Below, piece after piece: positions 19,601 through 26,417 of a DNA stretch of 26,849 bases. Within the stretch, counting starts at the first letter, position 1; every line of letters begins with the position of its first letter. The notes beneath the pieces were generated by a model. That model saw only the letters and a program-made list of their open reading frames with translations, had not been told where the DNA came from and ran no database searches. This DNA is from a virus. The translations under genes and the position numbers were made by a program. The DNA lies in the IMG/VR virus record IMGVR_UViG_3300044846_000835, positions 1 to 26,849 of that record; one strand, 5' to 3'.

Positions 19601-21108
19601 TCGACCATATCAGCCAAGGCATCACGATATTTCTCAAGCGGGTCAATTGCTTCTTTTGCTTTTTTACCAGTTTTTTCAATAGCAGCAGAAACATTTCGCA
19701 AAGGAGGCTCTACTTGATTGTAGACTTTTTTGCTTTCAATTATAGCATTGCCGTTCTTTATCAAAAATTCATTAGCTTCTTTGATAGCCGCAGCATTCTT
19801 CTTATATTCAATTGCAACTTTGCCGACCATACCGCTTTTTGCAGTATATCTTTCTATTTCTTTATTGCGCTCCATAAGAACATTTCGTTCACCCTGAACC
19901 TGAAGCAAACCTTCATAACCTCTTTTAGCCGCCGCTGCAAAATTCTTATCTTGCGTTGCAGCCAGCCGACCAAGGTCATTGATAAGGTTCTGTGTTTCTC
20001 CCCTAGCTTCTGATTGAGCGGTTACAAGCATATAAATAGCGCCAACAACAGCGCCAATAGCGACAACAGCCAACCCCCAGCCTGTAGATGCAAGAATGGC
20101 TTGCAGCCCTCTAATTCCAGCGCCAGCTATTGCAGCCGCCGTTGTTGTAGCTCCCAATGCAAATTGCGCGGCAATTAACTGAGCAATATATGCAGCGATT
20201 GCTTGAACGGCTAATGCGGCACGAAGCGCAAGAAAAGCAGCGGCCATTCCAGCAACGGATACTATTACAACTTCAGCAACTCGCGCAATTTGATTTAGGT
20301 TATTTGATAAATAAACTATTCCATCAGCTAATGCCGCCGTGAAGCCAGTAGCTCTATCAGCTTCAGCAATAAACAGCATAAGAGAATTGCTTAACACTGT
20401 CATGGATTGGCTGACAGTCATTGGCATTCTGGTAAATTCACTGTCAATGTCATCGCCCATTTTAAGCAATGCCGCATAAACTTCTGCGCCAGTTAATTTG
20501 CCTTGAGCGCCAAGTTTGCGTAGTTCACCAACGGTTATGCCCATGCCCTCAGCGATAGCTTGAGCAACGCGAGGCATACCTTCCATTACGGAATTAAGCT
20601 CATCGCCACGCAATGCGCCAGATGCAAAGGCTTGGCCTAATTGCATAAGCGCACCAGATGCCTGTTCAGCACTGGTTCCAGATACAATCATTGCTTTGTT
20701 AATGGTTTCCGTTACGCGCATAACGGACTGTTGGCTTACGCCTAAATTTTCTGTTGACCGTGCAAGACGCGAGAAAAGCGAAACAGTTGTTTCATATCCA
20801 ACGCGAGTATTTTGCGACATTGTAAATAACTGCTTTTCAGCAGCGGCTAATTGCTGTGCGCTATTTGTAACCAAAGCAAGCTGGCCGCTCATGCGTGTAA
20901 ATGTATCAGCCATTAAAATAGCTTCGCGTGCTATAAGCCCAATGCCTAGCGATGCCAAAACAGCACCAAAACCTCTAAGTGCAGAAGACGCTTTGGTAAC
21001 GCCCTGCTCAACCCCAGTTGACGAGCGATTAAGCTGGTCTAAATCTGTGGCAGCTTTCTTCACCTCACGGCTGTCAACTGAAATTCTGAGATTAGCTAAA
21101 TCTGCCAC
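16648..21108 (-). CDS. Tail tape measure protein
   Basis: 1486 residues from GTG 21108, which has AGGA eight bases upstream; a TTG at 21114 is too close to that site. The N-terminus ADLANLRISVDSREVKKAAT and the segment SGTSAEQASGALMQLGQAFA, LRGDELNSVMEGMPRVAQAI, are the conserved tape measure domain. Hydrophobic stretches follow at roughly 50-65 and 280-370, then long coiled coils (EEINGLEQIIAGREEAQRAL). The length sets tail length, about 0.15 nm per residue in known siphophages, so a tail a little over 200 nm is expected. Confidence 0.95.
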   Translation of the reverse strand: MADLANLRISVDSREVKKAATDLDQLNRSSTGVEQGVTKASSALRGFGAVLASLGIGLIAREAILMADTFTRMSGQLALVTNSAQQLAAAEKQLFTMSQNTRVGYETTVSLFSRLARSTENLGVSQQSVMRVTETINKAMIVSGTSAEQASGALMQLGQAFASGALRGDELNSVMEGMPRVAQAIAEGMGITVGELRKLGAQGKLTGAEVYAALLKMGDDIDSEFTRMPMTVSQSMTVLSNSLMLFIAEADRATGFTAALADGIVYLSNNLNQIARVAEVVIVSVAGMAAAFLALRAALAVQAIAAYIAQLIAAQFALGATTTAAAIAGAGIRGLQAILASTGWGLAVVAIGAVVGAIYMLVTAQSEARGETQNLINDLGRLAATQDKNFAAAAKRGYEGLLQVQGERNVLMERNKEIERYTAKSGMVGKVAIEYKKNAAAIKEANEFLIKNGNAIIESKKVYNQVEPPLRNVSAAIEKTGKKAKEAIDPLEKYRDALADMVEEGQKIGMTPEQIKAFEVEKLALEAAAAGRKKYNKASQEGAGNNIANEIRQQGMLNALTQQAADIRQEVSEKLKDYAKSIVEANKAHSDTMTTLKGEATLLGLVGVEREKAVLALEKEAYVLKFGVDAWKEYHAARTANIDAKSVIDKDIEALQTLTNNLETAAGMIGGKGGRALQGALKMEVVLADGTTEKISATLAKSFKGLGDILAQAVAGMQIGNLVGGMAGSKTGGTIGGGIGGALGKKLLTGSLEKIMPQLGQFAGPLGALAGGILGGVIGGLLKKTKTGSVTLNQIAGGAMERTLTGNSAQLKDIANTMANGLLKGLGSMAEQLGGTLGGNVKVSLGQRKKDFVVDPTGAGRTKGAGVKNFGEDQAAAVAYVTQLAIQQGIVTGISAGAQTLIRAGNDLNEQVAKALKFDQVFKDLKSETDPLGASLDELAAEMEKLKVIFAEAGASAADYARLEELYAIKQAKAAFEANKPRRELEIKLMEASGDAAGALAARRKDELAAMNESLRGLQLAIYTYEDLAAANDNVAFAQENLASAIEAQAQKTRELQIQRIREEINGLEQIIAGREEAQRALRAAYDAEVSRIDGEIANRQKNIQSLESAFNAQASVINGTIDKFRDFATSMREFAASIIPLNATGPSSISALRKKFAELAKLAIGGDTGAMGKITDVGGQLRDAITSGASDRVSMLRDLYALQFESEKVAAQAEAQGSIAEQQLAVLTAQYDAMISADERAIAQLEADKVALAAQVEQFISLGEKVLTVDEAIKQLQTAEQAAIEAEARKADLERQIKALEQVGINVNAVEEAQKLLEKAKADRDAIRDNINKSGFQSVVDAIRGAAASQAAAAQLVAQAPVVAILPNNVTPFPIMGGGSGAGGGNREFGMYNNIRPFANGGIHSGGLRIVGEKGPELESTGPSRIYNSNQLGSLLNNETTAEEIKAMRQELKMAMYQIAKNTGKSYDLINRWDGDGLPPERIVA

Positions 21109-21168
21109 GCGCAATATCCTATGAGGCCCAGAGCGTTATCGCTGAATTTAGGTCATAGCACAAGTCTA

Positions 21169-21605
21169 TCATCTTGTCTTGGTATTGATTCTATTACTCC
21201 AATCAGACATTGCATTGGATATTTTTTCGCGCATTTCATCAGTTATTGTTTCAACATTAGACCAAGGCGCTGGCGTATTAGGTTCAGAACCAGCAGATAA
21301 CATCGCAGCGTATTCATGCGATAATGTTCTTATAGTTCGTGCTTCCCAAGGGGTTAATTGCACATTTTGATTTGACATCCATGCGGCCAAATCAATCTCA
21401 TCTATGGCTATGTTCCCACCCATGCCCATAGGCTTGGCAGGGCCAACCTCAAAAAGTATTTCGATAAGGTAGGCTCCGCCAAGCACAGGAGGCATCGCAT
21501 TTGACTTGGTTTCCCGTCTAGGGCGCTTTGCCTTTGACGGGATTGTGTTAAGCCACGCTGCTTGTTTTACGAACAGTGTTAGTTGTTGGAGCGTTTGTGC
21601 GAAAA
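21169..21605 (-). CDS. Tail assembly chaperone, T-part reached by frameshift
   Basis: This frame continues past the stop of the upstream chaperone and encodes MPPVLGGAYLIEILFEVGPA, DEIDLAAWMSNQNVQLTPWE and ARTIRTLSHEYAAMLS, matching the C-terminal extension (gpGT type) of tail chaperones. The open frame reaches up to 21666 but has no ribosome site there. ATG 21495 is another possible independent start. A run of six T in the coding strand (21602-21607) in the overlap allows a +1 or -2 shift from the G frame, giving a fusion of about 272 residues. The region given starts at the proposed shift site. Confidence 0.7.
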
Positions 21606-21988
21606 AAGTTAGCGCGTTCCGCCACAAATTCAGCAACTTGCTCTTTAATCCAAACCCATTCACCATAAACTTTGCGGACGTTATCTGGTGTGCAGTCTAG
21701 CTTTGCGCCATCAAGCGTAAACCCAGTCCAAGCAACAGTAAGTTTAACAAGGTCATCAATGCTATCTTCAGCCAGCTTTTCAGCGTCAAAATCGACGGCT
21801 TTCTTGCCTTTTGAAATGCGGTTCAATGCGGTTTGTTGTTTGGCAAGTTGAATTTTGCGGTAAACTTTGCTGTCTTGTCCGAGCAGAGTAATCGTCATTC
21901 CCTCAATAACTTCTTCGCTTTCAGGGTGAACAATGTTTAGAACAGCGCCATCGTCAGCCATTACAGGCTTTAAACTATTTAAATCCAT
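21548..21988 (-). CDS. Tail assembly chaperone, G-part
   Basis: 146 residues. Lies between tail tube and tape measure, the fixed position of chaperone genes. VLNIVHPESEEVIEGMTITL, YRKIQLAKQQTALNRISKGK and VKLTVAWTGFTLDGAKLDCT fit gpG-like chaperones of alphaproteobacterial phages. The C-terminal codons from NFFRTNAP onward overlap the T frame. It would coat the tape measure before tube assembly. Confidence 0.8.
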   Translation of the reverse strand: MDLNSLKPVMADDGAVLNIVHPESEEVIEGMTITLLGQDSKVYRKIQLAKQQTALNRISKGKKAVDFDAEKLAEDSIDDLVKLTVAWTGFTLDGAKLDCTPDNVRKVYGEWVWIKEQVAEFVAERANFFRTNAPTTNTVRKTSSVA

Positions 21989-22007
21989 TAGAAACTATCC
22001 TTCTAAA

Positions 22008-22059
22008 TATCCGACTTTTGTCTTGGGTAGGCAAGTCGGATAGTGATTGCCTACCCAAG
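22008..22059 (-). other. 13-bp hairpin with loop complementary to downstream bases
   Basis: CTTGGGTAGGCAA (22047-22059, read leftward) pairs perfectly with TTGCCTACCCAAG (22022-22034). The loop plus first stem bases, TATCCGACTT (22033-22042), also pair perfectly with AAGTCGGATA (22008-22017). The second pairing would form a pseudoknot with, or partly replace, the first. No T-run follows. It lies between the tail tube and chaperone genes. Confidence 0.65.
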
Positions 22060-22080
22060 TTCTTCTAGCGTTCTAGCTAA

Positions 22081-22533
22081 TTAGACTTTGATAATCGAGT
22101 TGTCAATTTCAAGCGTAACTTCTGCCATCGTGATAGCATCAGCATTGCCAACATTCACCTTGTAGGACATAACTTGAGCGGTGAAATACTGAATTTCGCC
22201 GTTAACAAGAACAACCTTAACCGAAACTAGAGCATCCGTGCCAGCAGCAGCTTCAGCAGCATCCTGCAGAACAGTTTGACCAGTATCCGCATCAGATACG
22301 GCCATCGTCAAAGCTACGGAACCGTAGTTAAGCGAACCACGGCGCTTGGCAACAATGCCAGTAGCAAGCGGGGTGTGCGTAGCAAGGGCAGCTTCAGCAC
22401 CGAACGAAGGCAATTCAGCCAATTCGCCGCAAGGTGAAAAAGTAAGCGCACCAAATCCAGCGGCATCATAAGTTGCTGGTGCGGTGGTCGAAACGGAAAC
22501 AACAGTCCCTACGGACGAAACAATATCAGACAT
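22081..22533 (-). CDS. Major tail tube protein
   Basis: 150 residues. VVSVSTTAPATYDAAGFGAL, FSPCGELAELPSFG and KRRGSLNYGSVALTMAVSDA are typical of the short lambda-gpV-like tail tube family of alphaproteobacterial phages, with a final beta region ending MAEVTLEIDNSIIKV. Its position before the chaperone and tape measure genes agrees. It is preceded by a 62-base gap with a possible -10 (TATAAC, 22565-22570) and followed by a strong hairpin, both consistent with separate dosage control. Confidence 0.85.
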   Translation of the reverse strand: MSDIVSSVGTVVSVSTTAPATYDAAGFGALTFSPCGELAELPSFGAEAALATHTPLATGIVAKRRGSLNYGSVALTMAVSDADTGQTVLQDAAEAAAGTDALVSVKVVLVNGEIQYFTAQVMSYKVNVGNADAITMAEVTLEIDNSIIKV

Positions 22534-22595
22534 TTAAATTACTCCAATTGCAAGTGGTTCGATTGTTATAGCATTTTTTTTATTACAAAGTAAGC

Positions 22596-22973
22596 CTATG
22601 TTAACTGCCTTGTAATGTCGTTGACTGTGACGCGAACCATCCCAGCAGGGGCTTGTCTTGACCAGCCCTCAAATTCAAGTCGATAGATATACGGTAGGTT
22701 ATTTGTAATCCACAAAACATTACCCGTTGCTTTGGATATTGCGCCTAGCGAACCAGTTATAGTTGAAGAACCGCTTGCGTCAGTTGACTCTGTTATGTTG
22801 TCGGTTGGGCTACCAATACTGGTGAACCAGTTAGCCCTTGCACGGCCAGTGTCTACAGGCGTTTTAAGCACGATGCCTGTAACTAAGTCCAAGCATATTT
22901 TACGCACTTGAGCGTCAGCAGTCTTGCTGGTCTTGTCAATGAATTTGCTTATGTCTAATTTAAAGGTGCTCAT
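22596..22973 (-). CDS. HK97 gp10-like tail completion protein
   Basis: 125 residues. TPVDTGRARANWFTSIG (about 39-55), a glycine/serine-rich middle, and YIYRLEFEGWSRQAPAGMVR are the HK97-gp10/lambda gpZ family marks. It acts where the tail joins the head during assembly. Its ATG overlaps the stop of the terminator-like gene by four bases. Confidence 0.85.
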   Translation of the reverse strand: MSTFKLDISKFIDKTSKTADAQVRKICLDLVTGIVLKTPVDTGRARANWFTSIGSPTDNITESTDASGSSTITGSLGAISKATGNVLWITNNLPYIYRLEFEGWSRQAPAGMVRVTVNDITRQLT

Positions 22974-23365
22974 ACGAACGCCCGATAAGCAATGCTAACA
23001 GGAATGACAAATCTGTCACCAGATATAAATGCAGCTGATTGTGACACGCTTTGAATGGTCACTGTAACACTACTATAAGTAAACCTAGCGCCACGCTGGA
23101 ATGCAGCGGACACAGTATCTGCAACAGTCCTTCCAGCGCCCTTGCCAGCGTCCATAGGCGCGTAAACAAGCACTTGGTATATGCCGCCTAGTTCATCGCT
23201 TGAACCTGTGGCAATGCCTATAGGAATGGTTGCGCCTTGCAACAGGCTTTCAGACACATAGATTTGCCCAGCAACGGGCGTGAAGGAAGTGTTCTCCCAA
23301 TGCGTAGGAAGATTAAGCGTGTCTAATTGTGTGGCCAGCGCAGCGGCTATTTGCGAATTACTCAT
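22970..23365 (-). CDS. DUF4128-like tail terminator protein
   Basis: 131 residues. LPTHWENTSFTPVAGQIYVS, then GSSDELGGIYQVLVYAPMDA and FIPV-like end FVIPVSIAYRAF are the DUF4128 pattern, which corresponds to the tail terminator (gpU-like) in phages. Gene order (connector, small gene, terminator-like, gp10-like, tube) agrees. It overlaps the preceding small gene by eight bases. Confidence 0.85.
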   Translation of the reverse strand: MSNSQIAAALATQLDTLNLPTHWENTSFTPVAGQIYVSESLLQGATIPIGIATGSSDELGGIYQVLVYAPMDAGKGAGRTVADTVSAAFQRGARFTYSSVTVTIQSVSQSAAFISGDRFVIPVSIAYRAFV

Positions 23366-23525
23366 CTAAAATGTCCACAAGTTGCATATCTATAGCCACC
23401 TTCTTGCCGTCATCCAGCTTGATTATGTAAGCTATTACTTCGTTGCGCGTGTCATATAGAACGCTGTCCAGAATGCCTGAGTCCCATTGCGATGGAAAAA
23501 ATACGCGCTCGCCCATAGGTATCAT
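23358..23525 (-). CDS. Small protein in the connector block
   Basis: 55 residues from ATG 23525, which overlaps the previous stop (TAATG) and has AAGGG upstream. An upstream ATG at 23546 is less likely. MIPMGERVFFPSQWDSGILD then NEVIAYIIKLDDGKKVAIDM suggests a small beta-barrel. Not recognised. Confidence 0.65.
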   Translation of the reverse strand: MIPMGERVFFPSQWDSGILDSVLYDTRNEVIAYIIKLDDGKKVAIDMQLVDILDE

Positions 23526-23878
23526 TAGTTTGCCCTTATCTGACAAATGTAAATTACATCTTCACCAGTAAGGCGAATAGGTTGAACATTCATTATGCGA
23601 TATGTTGTGCTGTCAACCAATGCCAAGCAACCAACAGTCGGCGGCGTGCTTATCAGTTCAAGGATTAAACGTATATCACCAGCCTTGATGCTCGTGCCGT
23701 CTACATCCTTTTTTTGATAAAGTGCTGGATAGCCTTTGCCCGTTATCGTCGTGCTAGTATTGGTTCCAATAACCGCGCCTGTTATGGGGTCTGTCCCGCC
23801 ATACACAGGAAAGATGATGGACACCGCTTCGCCATATTTAGCAAGCAGCCGTGATGCTGTTTGCGCTTGGCTACTCAT
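23525..23878 (-). CDS. Head closure / connector protein
   Basis: 117 residues. ASRLLAKYGEAVSIIFPVYG, a GKGYPALYQKKDVDGT stretch and LILELISTPPTVGCLALVDS...YRIMNVQPI are typical of the small beta-barrel stopper proteins (SPP1 gp16/HK97 gp7-like) that close the head after packaging. Its position between the adaptor and terminator-like genes supports this. It overlaps the adaptor gene by four bases. Confidence 0.75.
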   Translation of the reverse strand: MSSQAQTASRLLAKYGEAVSIIFPVYGGTDPITGAVIGTNTSTTITGKGYPALYQKKDVDGTSIKAGDIRLILELISTPPTVGCLALVDSTTYRIMNVQPIRLTGEDVIYICQIRAN

Positions 23879-24387
23879 GTGCGAAGGGGCCTAACTACAG
23901 CAAACCCGCTTTCAGATGCGGAAATTAGGTATGGCATAACCATGCGATTGACTAATGGGTAACGCTGCGTTGGGTCTGAGTAATCTTGGTATTCAACCTC
24001 AATCACATCAATCTTTTCGCGCCTTACCCTTTGCCCTTGGTCAGCAAGCAAAGTCTCACCCAGTGAGGCCCGTATAGCCATTTCAACGCAAGCATTTATT
24101 ACTTGCGTTGGCACGACATTGGCGGGGAAATTAAATCCATCAACAATTACGTTATATCGCGGCCACGACAGTGACTGCGTTTCACTAACGCGATTGCCTT
24201 TCCAAGCACCGCGATATGTAGCTTCCAGATAATCTGTAGCGTTTACCAAACATTGCTGCTTGATTGTGGAGCTTAATGCTGTCCAACCCGCTATCCCACG
24301 GTCAGCAACATAGCTATCCGCAGCCGAAACGCTGGCGTAGCTATTAGCATTAGAAAGCCCTGCACCTGTTTCGACCACGAATGCCAT
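23875..24387 (-). CDS. Head-tail adaptor (DnaT-like family)
   Basis: 170 residues. VETGAGLSNANSYASVSAAD at the start, then CLVNATDYLEATYRGAWKGN and LSWPRYNVIVDGFNFPANVV are diagnostic of the 'DnaT-like ssDNA-binding' annotated family, which by gene position is the portal adaptor (gp6/gp15-like). The name is a database convention and no DNA binding is claimed. AAGGG precedes the ATG. Confidence 0.8.
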   Translation of the reverse strand: MAFVVETGAGLSNANSYASVSAADSYVADRGIAGWTALSSTIKQQCLVNATDYLEATYRGAWKGNRVSETQSLSWPRYNVIVDGFNFPANVVPTQVINACVEMAIRASLGETLLADQGQRVRREKIDVIEVEYQDYSDPTQRYPLVNRMVMPYLISASESGFAVVRPLRT

Positions 24388-24391
24388 TTAA

Positions 24392-24682
24392 TTAACCCTT
24401 TTTAGAGCGTTTGTATTTTGAAGCGACTTCAGCAATATATTCCTCAACGGGTTCGTCAAGTTTCTCAGCGGCTTCTTCAATTTCTGCTTCTGGCTCATAC
24501 GCTACTGGCGTATTTTCTGGCTTTGCTTCTGGTTCAACAGAGGCTTCTTCTGTATCCAGTTTTTGATGAATAGGTGTGCCAGCAGGAGCAAAGATTGCAT
24601 CCATGATTTTGTATCCATCAGCTTGCAACTTAGCTTTGCGTGCAGGGCTAATGGGATGAGGTTCGTAAATTATTTTAGCCAT
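24392..24682 (-). CDS. Small acidic head-region protein
   Basis: 96 residues. The N-terminal third HPISPARKAKLQADGYKIMD is basic and conserved in look. The rest is acidic and low-complexity (EEASVEPEAKPENTPVAYEP), ending in basic KYKRSKKG. It lies between major capsid and adaptor. It may be a HeH/Rho-N-like head accessory, but this is a guess. TAGGAG lies upstream of the ATG. Confidence 0.65.
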   Translation of the reverse strand: MAKIIYEPHPISPARKAKLQADGYKIMDAIFAPAGTPIHQKLDTEEASVEPEAKPENTPVAYEPEAEIEEAAEKLDEPVEEYIAEVASKYKRSKKG

Positions 24683-24701
24683 AAAATACTCCTAATAGAT
24701 T

Positions 24702-24730
24702 GGGGGCCGCCCTTCCAATCGACGGCCCCC
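24702..24730 (-). other. GC-rich hairpin after the major capsid gene
   Basis: GGGGGCCG (24702-24709) and CGGCCCCC (24723-24730) form eight perfect pairs over a 13-base loop. There is no T-run on either side, so it is not an intrinsic terminator. It may slow polymerase or protect the 3' end of the capsid message. Confidence 0.65.
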
Positions 24731-24740
24731 TAACTATGGT

Positions 24741-25712
24741 TTACAGTGCAGCGTCACCAATTGCCAAGACACCAGCGGTGTGCTTGATGGACGTAGCTAC
24801 CTTGTCCCAGTTAGTGCCAGTTGCAAGCTCTGCATCCGTTGGCGACTTACCACCATTGGTGATGTCCCAAGTGTAACCCTTCAAGGCCACACCAAAGGTG
24901 TAATCGACTTGCATCGTTGTTTCAATGCGGGTCTGACCATTGTTGGTTTCAATGTTGCTGATAACGTCACCGCCGTCATAAACAATGGCTGCGCTATCTG
25001 CCAAGCCAAGAACCTTTGACTTGTTAGGCGTGCCAGCGGCATACAGCGCAGGAGCGTCAGTCACGATGACAGGACGGCCAAGGATGTCTACAACTTGCAC
25101 GTTCTGAGCAACAAACAACTGTGGAGTGTTGGTCAGGTTCTGCGAAATCAACTTATGATACGAAGCGCCGCTCATTACGTTAGCAACAATGCTGGTCGAA
25201 TGGTCACCAAACAAAGCGTTGGCAGCATTCATTGTGGAATAGCTTACGTTAGCAGAAGCAGAAACGTCTACCGTTGTTGCAGTGCTTTGGTTAGCGATTG
25301 CAGCAACAAGACAAGAGATTGCAGTGTTCAACTGGTCAGCCATCAAAGCTTCAGCAAAGTTACGCGATGCAACTTCAATGCCTTCCGATGTTGGCTTCTG
25401 CAACCAAGTAAGCTGCGAAGGCTCAAAACGGATTGGGCCAAAACCACCAGCAACCTTAACGCCGTTCAATTGAAGCTGCGTGAGGTCAGTTGGTGTAGCA
25501 GATGCTTGGCTTGCATAACGGTCAACTCGACGCTGTGCGCTATGCACGGCAGCGAAGAACGATTCCTGATAGAAATCACCGTCAAAACCAGTGGTGGTCA
25601 AACGGATTGCGCCGTTTGATGCTGCGTTAAACTTGTCAACCATTTGAGCCAGTGTCTCAATAGTGGCTGGCATTACGTATTCATTGAATACTTTCATTTG
25701 CGAAAGTGACAT
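24741..25712 (-). CDS. Major capsid protein
   Basis: 323 residues. MKVFNEYVMPATIETLAQMV, GDFYQESFFAAVHSAQRRVD, then LQLNGVKVAGGFGPIRFEPS and a C-terminal domain with VVDILGRPVIVTDAPAL match the capsid family of related siphophages (Gp13-like HK97 fold). The scaffold gene lies directly upstream, and AAGGA is nine bases before the ATG. No N-terminal delta domain is present, consistent with a separate scaffold. It is followed by a strong hairpin. Confidence 0.9.
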   Translation of the reverse strand: MSLSQMKVFNEYVMPATIETLAQMVDKFNAASNGAIRLTTTGFDGDFYQESFFAAVHSAQRRVDRYASQASATPTDLTQLQLNGVKVAGGFGPIRFEPSQLTWLQKPTSEGIEVASRNFAEALMADQLNTAISCLVAAIANQSTATTVDVSASANVSYSTMNAANALFGDHSTSIVANVMSGASYHKLISQNLTNTPQLFVAQNVQVVDILGRPVIVTDAPALYAAGTPNKSKVLGLADSAAIVYDGGDVISNIETNNGQTRIETTMQVDYTFGVALKGYTWDITNGGKSPTDAELATGTNWDKVATSIKHTAGVLAIGDAAL

Positions 25713-25724
25713 AACTTAAAATCC

Positions 25725-26318
25725 TTATTGAAGGTCAGGGAACATTTGTTTAATTGCGTTTGCTCGCTGCACCTTGTCGCCACCAAGGTTGCCCTTGGGT
25801 GCAATAGGAATGCCATTGCCTGTTCCGCCAGTGGCTCCACCACCAGAGTTAGCGGGTGCGGAAACAAAGTGCTTACCTTCATCGCCAGCGGCCCATTCAG
25901 CAATTGCATCATTCAGCGGCTTATCACCCATAAGTGCAGAATATTGACCATTCTCCGCCGTTAGCTTGGTTTGAGACCTTAGCATGGCTTTTGCAGCGGC
26001 CATGAATTCAGCTTTAATACCAGCTTTAAGCATTGCATCGTTTAGCCCGTTGTCGATTAAGTAAGATTGCAGTGCGCCGTCCTTTTCTGTCAGACTTGTC
26101 TGCAATGTTTCAATCGTTTTAGTGCTATCCTTGGTCGTTTTATCGAGTTGCAATTTAAGCGTTTCATTTTCAGTCTGAAGCGCCATAAAATCGTTTGGGT
26201 CTATCTCAACTCCCTTTGCTTTCGCTCTGGTTATTTTAACTTCTCCTAGAAGTTCGCGGTTTTTGGCACTCAGCGCCTCCATTGCGGCTTCTAACTCTGC
26301 TATCCGTTCTTCACTCAT
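25725..26318 (-). CDS. Head scaffolding protein
   Basis: 197 residues. A long coiled coil (EERIAELEAAMEALSAKNRE ... LQTENETLKLQLDKTTKDS) precedes a C-terminal part with a glycine-rich linker (GGGATGGTGNG) and a final helix (AIKQMFPDL). This is the usual build of phage scaffold proteins, which sit directly before the capsid gene. AGAGGA precedes the ATG. It would be absent from mature virions. Confidence 0.85.
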   Translation of the reverse strand: MSEERIAELEAAMEALSAKNRELLGEVKITRAKAKGVEIDPNDFMALQTENETLKLQLDKTTKDSTKTIETLQTSLTEKDGALQSYLIDNGLNDAMLKAGIKAEFMAAAKAMLRSQTKLTAENGQYSALMGDKPLNDAIAEWAAGDEGKHFVSAPANSGGGATGGTGNGIPIAPKGNLGGDKVQRANAIKQMFPDLQ

Positions 26319-26343
26319 AGTGTTTGTCCTCTGGACTAATGTT

Positions 26344-26356
26344 GCCCCTCAGGGGC
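26344..26356. other. Short palindromic hairpin upstream of the scaffold gene
   Basis: GCCCC-TCA-GGGGC forms five perfect pairs with a three-base loop in the 99-base gap between the Mu F-like gene and the scaffold gene. No T-run follows. Possible message-processing or pausing site. Confidence 0.4.
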
Positions 26357-26417
26357 GGTTAATGCTTTGGCACGGCCTCCGCATATTTCTTTTATTATCA
26401 TGCTACAGACAATAATA

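Noticed and set aside
17095-20342. Many open frames on both strands inside the tape measure gene
   Set aside because: A long helical alanine- and lysine-rich gene leaves open shadow frames. None has a good ribosome site with a family motif.
21496-21666. ATG 21666 as a real start for the second chaperone frame
   Set aside because: There is no ribosome site, and the start lies deep in the first chaperone gene. Frameshifting explains the layout better.
22565-22570. TATAAC as the -10 of a tail tube promoter
   Set aside because: No acceptable -35 at 16-18 bases (only two of six matches), so it is noted but not annotated.
24702-24730. Hairpin as an intrinsic terminator after the capsid gene
   Set aside because: No T-run follows the stem on either strand, and the late operon must continue into the tail genes.
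26336-26401. 21-codon frame between the Mu F-like and scaffold genes
   Set aside because: There is no ribosome site before its ATG and no recognisable product. The spacer is better explained by a short hairpin.
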